This document shows, piece by piece, positions 9,311 to 16,837 of a stretch of DNA of 64,000 bases (within the stretch, counting starts at the first letter, position 1; each line of letters begins with the position of its first letter). The translations under genes were made by a program, and so were the position numbers. This stretch comes from Psychrobacter sp. Pi2-52 (GTDB lineage: Bacteria > Pseudomonadota > Gammaproteobacteria > Pseudomonadales > Moraxellaceae). Below the pieces are notes generated by a model. It searched no databases and was not told where the DNA came from. It saw nothing but the letters and a program-made list of their open reading frames with translations. The stretch spans positions 1 through 64,000 of the forward strand of contig NZ_CAJHBS010000003.1 of the NCBI RefSeq assembly GCF_904846705.1. The letters are read 5' to 3'.

Positions 9311-9380
9311 TAGGTTGGGTTGACGAAGGAAACCCAACGGTTTGAGTCTTTGTTGGGTCTCGTACCTCGACACCAACCTA
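9311..9380. repeat. REP-like palindromic element
   Basis: Outer arms TAGGTTGG (9311-9318) and CCAACCTA (9373-9380) are perfect inverted repeats. Inside, GTTGGGT (9314-9320) can pair with ACCCAAC (9332-9338). The core GGGTTGACGAAGGAAACCC is a common form of bacterial REP-type repeats seen in many genomes. Such elements are often spread by RAYT transposases, but none is in this window. Confidence 0.7.
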
Positions 9381-9396
9381 CTCAAAATCATAGAAA

Positions 9397-9453
9397 GTTG
9401 TAGGGTGCGCCCAAACAGAAGAATCGTTAAGAAAAAAGAAAGATGCCCTAACA
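9397..9453 (+). repeat. Direct repeat, copy 2
   Basis: Second copy of the 57-bp repeat of 9239-9295, beginning GTTGTAGGGTGCGCCCAAAC and ending CCCTAACA. The two copies flank the REP-like palindrome. Confidence 0.85.
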
Positions 9454-9654
9454 CGGTCGTTTAGCCCCGACTATAGCGATATCCTGCTGACGCCGATGGC
9501 GATGCAGTCTGTGACTGAGCGTAGTATCGGGACAACAGGAATGCGGTCAGACACAATAGACTGCACGCCAGCGGCAAAGCAGATACAAGCGGTAGGCGGG
9601 ATTGGCTACTGTTATAATGAAAACATACAGACAGAATAAAACGACGGAGGTCAT

Positions 9655-10026
9655 GTGCAATATACCGCAATCATCAAAGACGGTGGTTTGTTTATCCCAA
9701 ACGTATTTTCAGACCTAAACGATGGTGGCTCGCATATCGTACAAGTCGAGGTTGATATTGCAGAGGTGCGTCAGCAGTTAGGTGTGAATGAAGCACCAAA
9801 GACAACTATCGCCAAAAAAAGCGTGGCAAAAGCAGTCAAAAAACCCGTATCGAGAACGGCTAAAAAAGACTTAAAAATAGCAGCAGAAGAGTCTGATGTG
9901 AGTACCCTACGCAAAAGCGCACTTGATGAATTAGAAGCGCTTGATGATAGTGAACTGAGCGAGATATTCAAAGCCTATATGAACGATGGGCAAGAGTCAT
10001 CACAGATATCACTAGAGAACCTCTAA
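9655..10026 (+). CDS. Small protein with antitoxin-like N-terminus, unknown
   Basis: GTG start with a strong GGAGG four bases upstream. The out-of-frame ATG that overlaps it at 9653 is unlikely to be used. The product has 123 residues. Residues 1-35 (MQYTAIIKDGGLFIPNVFSD) have the layout of DNA-binding antitoxin N-termini of the AF2212/DUF104 or AbrB kind: a short strand, GG, then a Pro and a strand. This is a weak resemblance only. Residues 45-75 are Lys/Ala-rich and basic. The C-terminal ~40 residues are acidic (LDELEALDDSELSEIFKAYM). No toxin gene follows: nrdB starts 97 bases later. It may be a solitary antitoxin or something unrelated. Confidence 0.72.
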   Translation: MQYTAIIKDGGLFIPNVFSDLNDGGSHIVQVEVDIAEVRQQLGVNEAPKTTIAKKSVAKAVKKPVSRTAKKDLKIAAEESDVSTLRKSALDELEALDDSELSEIFKAYMNDGQESSQISLENL

Positions 10027-10123
10027 GCTAAAACGCTATAATCCAAAAACGTGTCATAACATCAAATCAAAACCAGTCAAACCCATATAAATTAATAACC
10101 GTATCAATTATAAAGGCAGTCCC

Positions 10124-11257
10124 ATGACTTACTCGATTTTTTCTCAAACGCCAAACAATGCGCTAAAAGAGCCGATGTTCTTTGGTCAGCCCGTCAACGT
10201 GGCGCGCTATGACCAACAAAAGCACCCTATCTTTGAGCAATTGATTGAAAAGCAGCTATCGTTCTTTTGGCGTCCAGAAGAAGTTGATGTGTCACGCGAT
10301 CGTATCGACTTCAGCAATCTGTCGTCGCATGAGCAGCATATATTTTTGAGCAACCTCAAGTACCAGACCCTACTCGACTCTATCCAAGGTCGTAGTCCAA
10401 ACGTAGTGCTACTGCCGCTGGTGTCTATCCCTGAGCTTGAGACATGGATTGAGACATGGTCGTTCTCTGAGACCATTCACTCACGCAGCTATACGCATAT
10501 CATTCGTAATATCGTCAATGACCCAAATATTATCTTTGATGACATTATGCAAAACGAGCACATCTTAGGCCGTGCTTCTGATATCGCTCAGTACTATGAT
10601 GAGCTATACCGCAACTCACAGCTATATAGCCTGTACGGTCCAGGTACGCACAATATCAATGGTGAGCAAGTGACCGTTGATTTGAGATCACTGAAAAAGC
10701 AAATGTACCTGTGTATCATGGCGGTCAACGTCCTAGAAGCCATTCGTTTCTATGTATCGTTTGCCTGCTCGTTTGCTTTTGCTGAGCGCAAATTGATGGA
10801 AGGTAACGCCAAAATCATCAAGCTAATCGCTCGTGATGAAGCGCTGCATTTGACTGGTACGCAGCACATGCTGAACCTGATGCGCAACGGTCGTGACGAT
10901 CCTGAGATGGTCGAGATTGCTGCAGAGTGTTATGAAGAAAGTATCGAGATCTTCCGCAAGGCTGCTGAGCAAGAAAAAGAATGGGCAGGCTATCTGTTCA
11001 AAGATGGCTCGATGATTGGTCTAAACAAAGACATTCTGTGCCAATATATCGAATACATCACTAACTTGCGTATGGAAACCGTCGGCTTGCCAGCGGCGTT
11101 CCCGAACTCAAAATCAAACCCAATCCCGTGGATCAACACGTGGTTGTCGTCTGACAATGTGCAAGTAGCCCCACAAGAGACCGAGATTAGCTCGTACTTG
11201 GTTGGTCAGATTGACTCTGACTTATCAGACAGTGATTTTGATGACTTTGAACTATAA
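10124..11257 (+). CDS. nrdB: Ribonucleoside-diphosphate reductase class Ia, beta subunit
   Basis: Small subunit (377 residues; E. coli 376) that carries the di-iron tyrosyl radical. The radical tyrosine is Tyr123 in [12 protein letters not shown]. The first iron ligands are Asp85, Glu116 and His119, and the second set lies in the later helices, including [12 protein letters not shown] near residue 240. The acidic C-terminal tail ([13 protein letters not shown]) is the part that docks onto NrdA. The ATG has AAAGGCAG upstream. It probably has its own promoter because ~2.2 kb separates it from nrdA. The ferredoxin gene follows after 139 bases. Confidence 0.98.
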   Translation: MTYSIFSQTPNNALKEPMFFGQPVNVARYDQQKHPIFEQLIEKQLSFFWRPEEVDVSRDRIDFSNLSSHEQHIFLSNLKYQTLLDSIQGRSPNVVLLPLVSIPELETWIETWSFSETIHSRSYTHIIRNIVNDPNIIFDDIMQNEHILGRASDIAQYYDELYRNSQLYSLYGPGTHNINGEQVTVDLRSLKKQMYLCIMAVNVLEAIRFYVSFACSFAFAERKLMEGNAKIIKLIARDEALHLTGTQHMLNLMRNGRDDPEMVEIAAECYEESIEIFRKAAEQEKEWAGYLFKDGSMIGLNKDILCQYIEYITNLRMETVGLPAAFPNSKSNPIPWINTWLSSDNVQVAPQETEISSYLVGQIDSDLSDSDFDDFEL

Positions 11258-11396
11258 GAGCTGAGTTGTAAGAGCTTTGAGCTATAAAGGTTTGAGCGGT
11301 AGATCTTTGAAGTTATAAAATTTCTATCGCGGTAATCGTCTTATGGGTTAATAGTAGGGATAGCAATAGCACAGACATATCCCAATAGGATTAACA

Positions 11397-11666
11397 ATGA
11401 CTTGGGTAATGACCAGTAAAAAGCAGTTCTATCTACACGATGACGAGAGTCTGCTAGATGGACTGCTACGCACCGGACACGATGTGAACTATCAATGCCG
11501 CGAAGGCTATTGTGGTAGCTGCCGAGTCAAACGTATTGCTAGCTCGCATACGGTCGATTATCCATTTGACCCACTGGCGATGATTGAAGAAGATGAGATC
11601 CTGCCCTGCTGCTGCCGTGTGCAAGGCGTTATTTATATCAATCATGACCCGATTGAGAAGTTATAG
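11397..11666 (+). CDS. yfaE: YfaE-type [2Fe-2S] ferredoxin for NrdB cofactor upkeep
   Basis: Plant-type [2Fe-2S] ferredoxin of 89 residues, close to E. coli YfaE (84). Cluster ligands are Cys34, Cys39 and Cys42 in CREGYCGSC, and one of the three cysteines in LPCCCRVQG near 71-73. In E. coli, nrdA-nrdB-yfaE are linked and YfaE supplies electrons to assemble and maintain the di-iron tyrosyl cofactor of NrdB. The same position here supports that role. A bidirectional terminator follows at 11723-11759. Confidence 0.92.
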   Translation: MTWVMTSKKQFYLHDDESLLDGLLRTGHDVNYQCREGYCGSCRVKRIASSHTVDYPFDPLAMIEEDEILPCCCRVQGVIYINHDPIEKL

Positions 11667-11722
11667 CAGGGTTATATATAGATAAAGCTAGCCTTCTAGT
11701 TTCAAAAACACCAGCTCCAACT

Positions 11723-11759
11723 AAAAGCGCGCTCCTTTAGATAAGGAGCGCGCTTTTTT
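11723..11759. terminator. Bidirectional terminator, ferredoxin/HtrA
   Basis: Perfect 15-bp inverted repeat AAAAGCGCGCTCCTT / AAGGAGCGCGCTTTT around a five-base loop, with T-runs on both strands. It serves the convergent ferredoxin and protease genes. Confidence 0.93.
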
Positions 11760-11836
11760 ATGCTATTAGCCAAATGCATGTGCTGTCTCATACATACATT
11801 ATGAGTCAGCACATAGTCGTAAGAAGAACCTACGAC

Positions 11837-13162
11837 TTACTGCGACGCGGCATCTTGTTCAAACAGTTTCATTAGCTCTTCGCGCATACGATCACGCTCT
11901 GCCTTTGACATCATCGGTGTTTCTTCATCACCTTGAATGTTTGGCTGCTCCATTCCGCCCATGCTCTCATTTTGTAGTACGACAGGACGCTCAAGTGGTT
12001 CTTGTGCTGGACGCTCTTCTAACGTGATTTTTACTTGGGCGTTTTTACCTTGACGTAATATCTGCGCATCCAGTTCAGTATTTGGTGGCTTACGAGCAAC
12101 ATACTGAATTAAGGTATTGGCATCTGTCATCTCGACATCGTCGATGGTTAGGACGATATCACCGACGCGTAGACCGCTTTTCGCCGCTGGGCTGTTATCA
12201 ATGACGTTTAGTACTTCTACGCCTGTTGATGTCTCTAACTGCGTTGGATCACGTAGCTGTGACTGAATCTCGATACCTAACCAGCCACGACTGACACGGC
12301 CGTCTTTAATCAAAGCATTCATCACTTGCTCAACCAATGCCGTCGGAATCGCAAAGCCAATACCCATCGAGCCACCAGAGCGCGAGAATATCACGGTATT
12401 GATACCGACTAGCTCGCCATGAGCATCGACCAGTGCACCGCCTGAGTTACCCGGATTAATCGCCGCATCAGTCTGGATAAAGTCTTCAAATTTATTGACG
12501 CCCAGTCCAGTACGACCAGTCGCTGAGATAATCCCCTGCGTCACTGTCTGACCCACACCGAACGGATTACCAATTGCTAAGGCCAAATCCCCTACACGAA
12601 TCGGATCTTCGCGGAAGCCGAGTGGTGTCAGCCCTGTCATATCGACCTTAATCACAGCTAGATCACTATCAGGATCTGTACCAATGATTCTGGCACGACT
12701 CTTACGACCATCATTAAACGCGACTGTGATCTCATCGGCCTTTTCGATTACGTGGGCATTGGTCACGATATAACCGTCTTCTGATACGATCACACCAGAG
12801 CCTAAATTGGTATTGCCCTGCTCTTGTGATGGGCCACCATGATATTCAAAAAACCGGCGTAGTACGGGATCATCCATATAAGGATGCTCGGTCATCGTTT
12901 GCGTCGTATAGATATTAACCACAGACTGCGACGCTCGCGCCACCGCATTATGATAAGAAGAGATAGGCGCTGGCGTGTCCGACACTGGCTCTGCTACCTG
13001 CTGCTCCGCAGGCGGGGTTCTCGGCGGCTCCCATGTAGCCTCCGACGTCGATTTCATACTCGTGAACAACCAGATAAACGCTGCCAACACTAGCAGCAAT
13101 AAGACCCAAGGTAACCATTTTAATAAAGACGCCTTGTTATTGGTGTTCCGGGATGACGACAT
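11837..13162 (-). CDS. Membrane-anchored HtrA/DegS-like serine protease
   Basis: Trypsin-like HtrA protease of 441 residues. One N-terminal membrane helix (about 14-34) anchors it in the inner membrane with the rest in the periplasm. The catalytic triad is His137 (TNAHVIE), Asp167 (DSDLAVIK) and Ser240 (NPGNSGGAL). A single PDZ domain spans about 285-380 and includes GVEVLNV and KSGLRVGDIVL. One PDZ plus an N-terminal anchor is the DegS layout, so it may cleave an anti-sigma factor in envelope stress. The C-terminal ~60 residues after the PDZ are Glu/Met-rich and not part of DegS. A soluble DegQ-like role is the alternative. Divergent from the NIF3 gene. Confidence 0.9.
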   Translation of the reverse strand: MSSSRNTNNKASLLKWLPWVLLLLVLAAFIWLFTSMKSTSEATWEPPRTPPAEQQVAEPVSDTPAPISSYHNAVARASQSVVNIYTTQTMTEHPYMDDPVLRRFFEYHGGPSQEQGNTNLGSGVIVSEDGYIVTNAHVIEKADEITVAFNDGRKSRARIIGTDPDSDLAVIKVDMTGLTPLGFREDPIRVGDLALAIGNPFGVGQTVTQGIISATGRTGLGVNKFEDFIQTDAAINPGNSGGALVDAHGELVGINTVIFSRSGGSMGIGFAIPTALVEQVMNALIKDGRVSRGWLGIEIQSQLRDPTQLETSTGVEVLNVIDNSPAAKSGLRVGDIVLTIDDVEMTDANTLIQYVARKPPNTELDAQILRQGKNAQVKITLEERPAQEPLERPVVLQNESMGGMEQPNIQGDEETPMMSKAERDRMREELMKLFEQDAASQ

Positions 13163-13542
13163 ATAAAACCTCTATAAATTTATTGCAAACAGACAGTGAA
13201 AAACGATGTGAGATAATGGCGACCGCTTAGCTAATCTTGACCCATTCATAGGATGGACAAATGCTATACAGCTAGGCAGACTCACGTGTATAAATTATAA
13301 CCGCAATACCAGTAAATAGTAACGTATCGTGTACCATTTCAGTTATCCAGCTTGTCTGCTTGCTTACAACGGCATGTTAAAATAGCTTTTACGATGCTCG
13401 ACACTTCAACATTTCGAGAATTGAACATAAAGCGAGAAGTCCAAAACCAAACACTCTCAAACATGACAGATAATACATAATTTTTGCTTAGTTAATCTAC
13501 AGCACCTTACGACATACATTTTATTGATGACAGGAAAACATA
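13163..13542. other. Divergent promoter region, HtrA/NIF3
   Basis: No gene is visible in 380 bases. The spacer must hold the promoters of the protease (minus) and the NIF3 protein (plus). I see no clear operator. Confidence 0.5.
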
Positions 13543-14367
13543 ATGACTGCAAATCATACGACAGCTGAATCCAATACTCAAAGCATTAGCGCTCAGGCAT
13601 TGACACAGTTCTGTGACGACTACTTATCTACCAGCGCGTTTAAAGACTATGCGCCAAATGGTCTACAAATCGATGGTGGACGCCCGATTCAACGTATCGT
13701 CACTGGTGTCACGGCTTGTGAAGCCTTGATAGATGCTGCTATCGCTGACAATGCCGATGCGATTATGGTACATCATGGATACTTCTGGAAAGGCGAACCT
13801 GCTACGCTCACTGGGATGAAAGGTCGACGCGTGCGCAAGCTGATGCAACACGGTATTTCTATGATTGGCTATCATCTACCGCTTGATGCACACCCAATCT
13901 CTGGCAACAACGCAAAACTTGCTGACATGCTCGGCATGACGATTACTGGTGCGCTCTATCCTACCGAATCCCATCCTGTGGGCAATATCGCTACTTGCAC
14001 ACCGCAAAGTACTGACGATCTCATTGCTACCATTACTCAAGCTTTAGGTCGTGCGCCATTACATATCTCAGCTGAGTATCATGCAGACTCAGCTTCTCAG
14101 ACAAATGGCAGGCTGATCGAACGTGTGGGTATATGTACAGGCGGTGCGCAAGACATGATTGAGCAAGCGGCTAGCATGGGCTGTGATGCGTTTATCTCTG
14201 GTGAGATATCTGAGCGTACCACACATAGCGCGCGCGAGCTTGGGATTGACTATTTTGCTTGTGGTCATCATGCAACGGAGCGTGGCGGTATTCAGGCGTT
14301 AGGAGAGATAGTCGCTCAAAAATTTGGTCTGCCAGTTACTTTTATCGATATCAAAAACCCAGCATAA
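13543..14367 (+). CDS. NIF3/YbgI-family dinuclear metal protein
   Basis: Cytosolic protein of 274 residues in the NIF3 (GTP cyclohydrolase I type 2-like) family, which form hexameric rings with a two-metal site. The metal-binding motifs are present: VHHGYFW (His77, His78), GYHLPLDAH (His111, Asp115) and, near the C-terminus, GHHATERGGI. E. coli YbgI has 247 residues. The ATG follows GACAGGAAAACATA with AGGA at a good distance. The real substrate of the family is unsettled. The gene stands alone. Confidence 0.93.
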   Translation: MTANHTTAESNTQSISAQALTQFCDDYLSTSAFKDYAPNGLQIDGGRPIQRIVTGVTACEALIDAAIADNADAIMVHHGYFWKGEPATLTGMKGRRVRKLMQHGISMIGYHLPLDAHPISGNNAKLADMLGMTITGALYPTESHPVGNIATCTPQSTDDLIATITQALGRAPLHISAEYHADSASQTNGRLIERVGICTGGAQDMIEQAASMGCDAFISGEISERTTHSARELGIDYFACGHHATERGGIQALGEIVAQKFGLPVTFIDIKNPA

Positions 14368-14800
14368 ACTAGCCACTTAAAAAGCCATTTTAAACGGTTA
14401 TTATTTATAGAGAAAAATTTGCAGAGAAAAACTTCTAGAGAAAACGATAGTTCAAAAGCCAAACCAGACTTGCTAACAGCTTCAGTCAAACCATAAGCAC
14501 AAAGTCTAGTTTGACTGCTATTTGAACTTTGTTATTCTATTTTTGATTATCGTGTACCAAATATCTGGAAAATTAACCGTTTATATTTTAATTGTTAAGT
14601 TTTATCGCTTTTTTCTTAACTCTACTTGAATAATGCAATTAGTAACCGCATATTACTACTCGTAAGAAAGAACGTTTTGTCATGAAACTTCCCATTATTA
14701 CAGCTTCCGGTTATGGCACTAAAATAATGCTGGTAGTTGTTTAAGACTTTATCATGCTATATCAGCGATAAGATTTTAAACCGCTACCCATTGAAATACT

Positions 14801-14866
14801 ATGTTTGCACTATATATGTTAGCGGCATGGTATTTTTTTATTTTTGGTGTCGCGATGACGGTATGA
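14801..14866 (+). CDS. Candidate 21-residue hydrophobic peptide
   Basis: ATG-initiated frame that encodes a single membrane-helix-like peptide rich in Phe, Leu, Ala and aromatic residues (starts MFALYMLAAW). No Shine-Dalgarno sequence is evident and no family is recognised. It is listed only because short membrane peptides of this kind can be real. Confidence 0.15.
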   Translation: MFALYMLAAWYFFIFGVAMTV

Positions 14867-15332
14867 CATAGTCAGTTTGATAGACCGCTATAAACTATCA
14901 ATTCTGGTTATTTTGCTTACCCTCATCGCTGGACAAACAACTTTATTAGCCAGCTATTCTATTACTAGTAACTTAATATTAGTGATTCAAAGTATAGCCA
15001 GCCATCAAAGTTAGCATAGTTAAAACAGATGAATGTATTTGCCTCATTGGCAAAACCTTACATCAATGTTTCAAGCTATGTCTTTGTCTCAATAACTTAA
15101 TCATGACCTTACCTATGTTTGATATATAGTTGTTTGGCCACTAGCCATATTTAGTTATCGATGAAGAAATCATCTGATTTATATCCTTCGCGTTGTTGTG
15201 CGTTCAGTATTTTAAACCAGTATTTATAAATACGGGTTAGAACGTTTTTATGACATATCGATAGCTGGCTGACGACAAACTATCCCACTAACTCTTAGAG
15301 AGAGTACGCTAGTGGCGCTATAGTCAAACAAG

Positions 15333-15371
15333 ATAGAGCGGCATTTATCCTATTAAAAATGCCACTCTATT
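15333..15371. other. Imperfect hairpin upstream of the MltF-like gene
   Basis: ATAGAGCGGCATTT and AAATGCCACTCTAT form a 14-bp stem with one weak position around an 11-base loop, about 90 bases before the start codon. It is followed by A+T-rich DNA but not by a long T-run. It may act in the leader or end an upstream transcript. Confidence 0.4.
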
Positions 15372-15462
15372 TAAGATACGATATCGATATATGTCAATAT
15401 TATGCACATATATTTATACGTGTTTTTGCGGTAAGAAGGATGGCTAAAATCAGGAGACATCC

Positions 15463-16671
15463 ATGCAGCGTATTACTTATCGTGTAAAAGTATCTGCGCA
15501 AGGGGCCAAACGCCGTATTTCTTATTTACTGCGTCCATCTAAACGCCTACTGAACACCAAAAGTAACATCGTTTCATCCGTTACCCCTATTGCGTCTAAT
15601 CGTTTTGCCAGAACCAAGAAGCTGGCACAAATCTCTAGCATCGCTCTACTCTCGTTGCCCGCTGAGAGTTTGACGACTATGAACACATCGGTACCAGCTT
15701 ATGACAACGTCATGCTGGAAAACACCTTGACCATTGCTGCGGTACCAGGCGATAGCACTTACTTTGCTACCGATGGCTTCCAACATGGTTTTGGGTTTGA
15801 TCTGGTGCGCACTTATGCCGACGAGCTCGGTGTCGATATCAATCTAAAAGCCTATGCCAGTGAAGAAGCGGCGCTAAAGGCACTAAGAACCGGCAACGCT
15901 GACATGGCGTTGACTACGGCTAGCACCAAGCTAAAAAGCCAGCTAAATTTATCGTCAATCAATGTCAGCTGTGGTTACGATTCTAGTCTGACTAAGAACG
16001 GTCTACATCCTAAGGTAAGTTGGACGTTTAGCTCATCCAATGATCCACTATCAAGGAAGGCCAGTTACTTTTTGTGCGACAGCATCAAGCTACAAAACAC
16101 ACAAAAACTTGCCGCGTTCTACAATCAAAACTTGCTTAAAGATGCCTATAGTCAGGATCATTTCCAGAGAACGTTGACGGAAAAGTTACCGGACTATCAA
16201 TCTTCGTTTGAAGAGCAAGCACGTAATTACAATCACGATTGGGAACTGCTGGTCGCGATGGGTTATCAAGAGTCACACCTTGATGCCAATGCTGTGTCGC
16301 CGACTGGCGTACGCGGGTTAATGATGCTGACCAATAACACTGCAAAAGCGATGGGCGTCTCAGACCGTGTCGATCCTTACCAAAGCATTGGTGGCGGTGC
16401 ACGCTATCTAGAGCAAGTGAAAGCAGATTTCTCTGATGTGCCAAAAACTGACCGTATCTGGTTTGCCCTTGCAGGTTATAACATGGGTCCCAATGCGGTA
16501 AAAAGAATCCAACGTGAACTACGAGCTCAAGGTATCGATGATAAGAGCTGGGCGAACGTCTATGCTTATTTAGCAGATAATAGAGCGTCGAATAGCCGCT
16601 ATGGTCAAGCGATGCACTATGTCAGTAATATCAGAAGCTATCTTGAGACTATTAAAACTCAGACTGTCTAA
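15463..16671 (+). CDS. MltF-like lytic transglycosylase with shortened binding domain
   Basis: Protein of 402 residues with the MltF order of domains. Residues ~88-155 match the start of a family 3 solute-binding domain (TLTIAAVPGDS, GFGFDLVRTYADELG, ADMALTTAS). This part is much shorter than in E. coli MltF (518 residues in total). Residues ~250-395 are an SLT domain with catalytic Glu270 in MGYQESHLD and the ALAGYNMGPNAV motif. It cleaves peptidoglycan glycan strands with 1,6-anhydro ends. The first ~55 residues are basic and give no clean signal peptide, only a weak hydrophobic patch at 56-66, so localisation is uncertain. AGGAGA precedes the ATG. Confidence 0.85.
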   Translation: MQRITYRVKVSAQGAKRRISYLLRPSKRLLNTKSNIVSSVTPIASNRFARTKKLAQISSIALLSLPAESLTTMNTSVPAYDNVMLENTLTIAAVPGDSTYFATDGFQHGFGFDLVRTYADELGVDINLKAYASEEAALKALRTGNADMALTTASTKLKSQLNLSSINVSCGYDSSLTKNGLHPKVSWTFSSSNDPLSRKASYFLCDSIKLQNTQKLAAFYNQNLLKDAYSQDHFQRTLTEKLPDYQSSFEEQARNYNHDWELLVAMGYQESHLDANAVSPTGVRGLMMLTNNTAKAMGVSDRVDPYQSIGGGARYLEQVKADFSDVPKTDRIWFALAGYNMGPNAVKRIQRELRAQGIDDKSWANVYAYLADNRASNSRYGQAMHYVSNIRSYLETIKTQTV

Positions 16672-16733
16672 TTTTTAGATATTACTAGGCGGTTTGTAAG
16701 CTAAACTTTCACAGTTATTTATTCTTGTTAAAT

Positions 16734-16768
16734 AAAAAAAAGCTGCTCTTTATAAGAGCAGCTTTTTT
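16734..16768. terminator. Bidirectional terminator between the two transglycosylase genes
   Basis: AGCTGCTCTT (16741-16750) and AAGAGCAGCT (16754-16763) form a stem flanked by an A-run on the left and a T-run on the right. It serves the convergent MltF-like and MltD-like genes. Confidence 0.92.
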
Positions 16769-16837
16769 CATGCGTTACGATTAATAATTAACATTAATGA
16801 CGTCTTATTTGGACGGCATTCATTAATATTTTATTCA

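Larger units (their letters stand above)
9225..9654. other. Repeat-rich spacer before the antitoxin-like gene
   Basis: Contains two copies of a 57-bp direct repeat and, between them, a REP-like palindrome. From 9394 to 9639 one plus-strand frame is open, with an ATG at 9496 giving 47 residues, but it has no Shine-Dalgarno sequence or recognisable motif. It could be the decayed end of a gene. Confidence 0.6.
14368..15462. other. 1.1-kb spacer without a convincing gene
   Basis: A+T-rich and broken by stops in all frames. Three short frames are worth naming: 14682-14744 (20 codons), 14801-14866 (21 codons, very hydrophobic) and a TTG-initiated frame from 14877 with one membrane-helix-like stretch. 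None has a good Shine-Dalgarno sequence. A hairpin (ATAGAGCGGCATTT / AAATGCCACTCTAT) lies at 15333-15371. The region may be decayed coding DNA plus the promoter of the transglycosylase gene. Confidence 0.5.

Noticed and set aside
9496-9639. 47-codon frame before the antitoxin-like gene, possible second member of a toxin-antitoxin pair
   Set aside because: No Shine-Dalgarno sequence and no toxin motif; the frame runs into the repeat copy, so it may be a decayed gene end.
9461-9670. 69-codon minus-strand frame with a hydrophobic stretch
   Set aside because: Lies on the opposite strand across the start of the GTG-initiated gene with its good GGAGG site; no support of its own.
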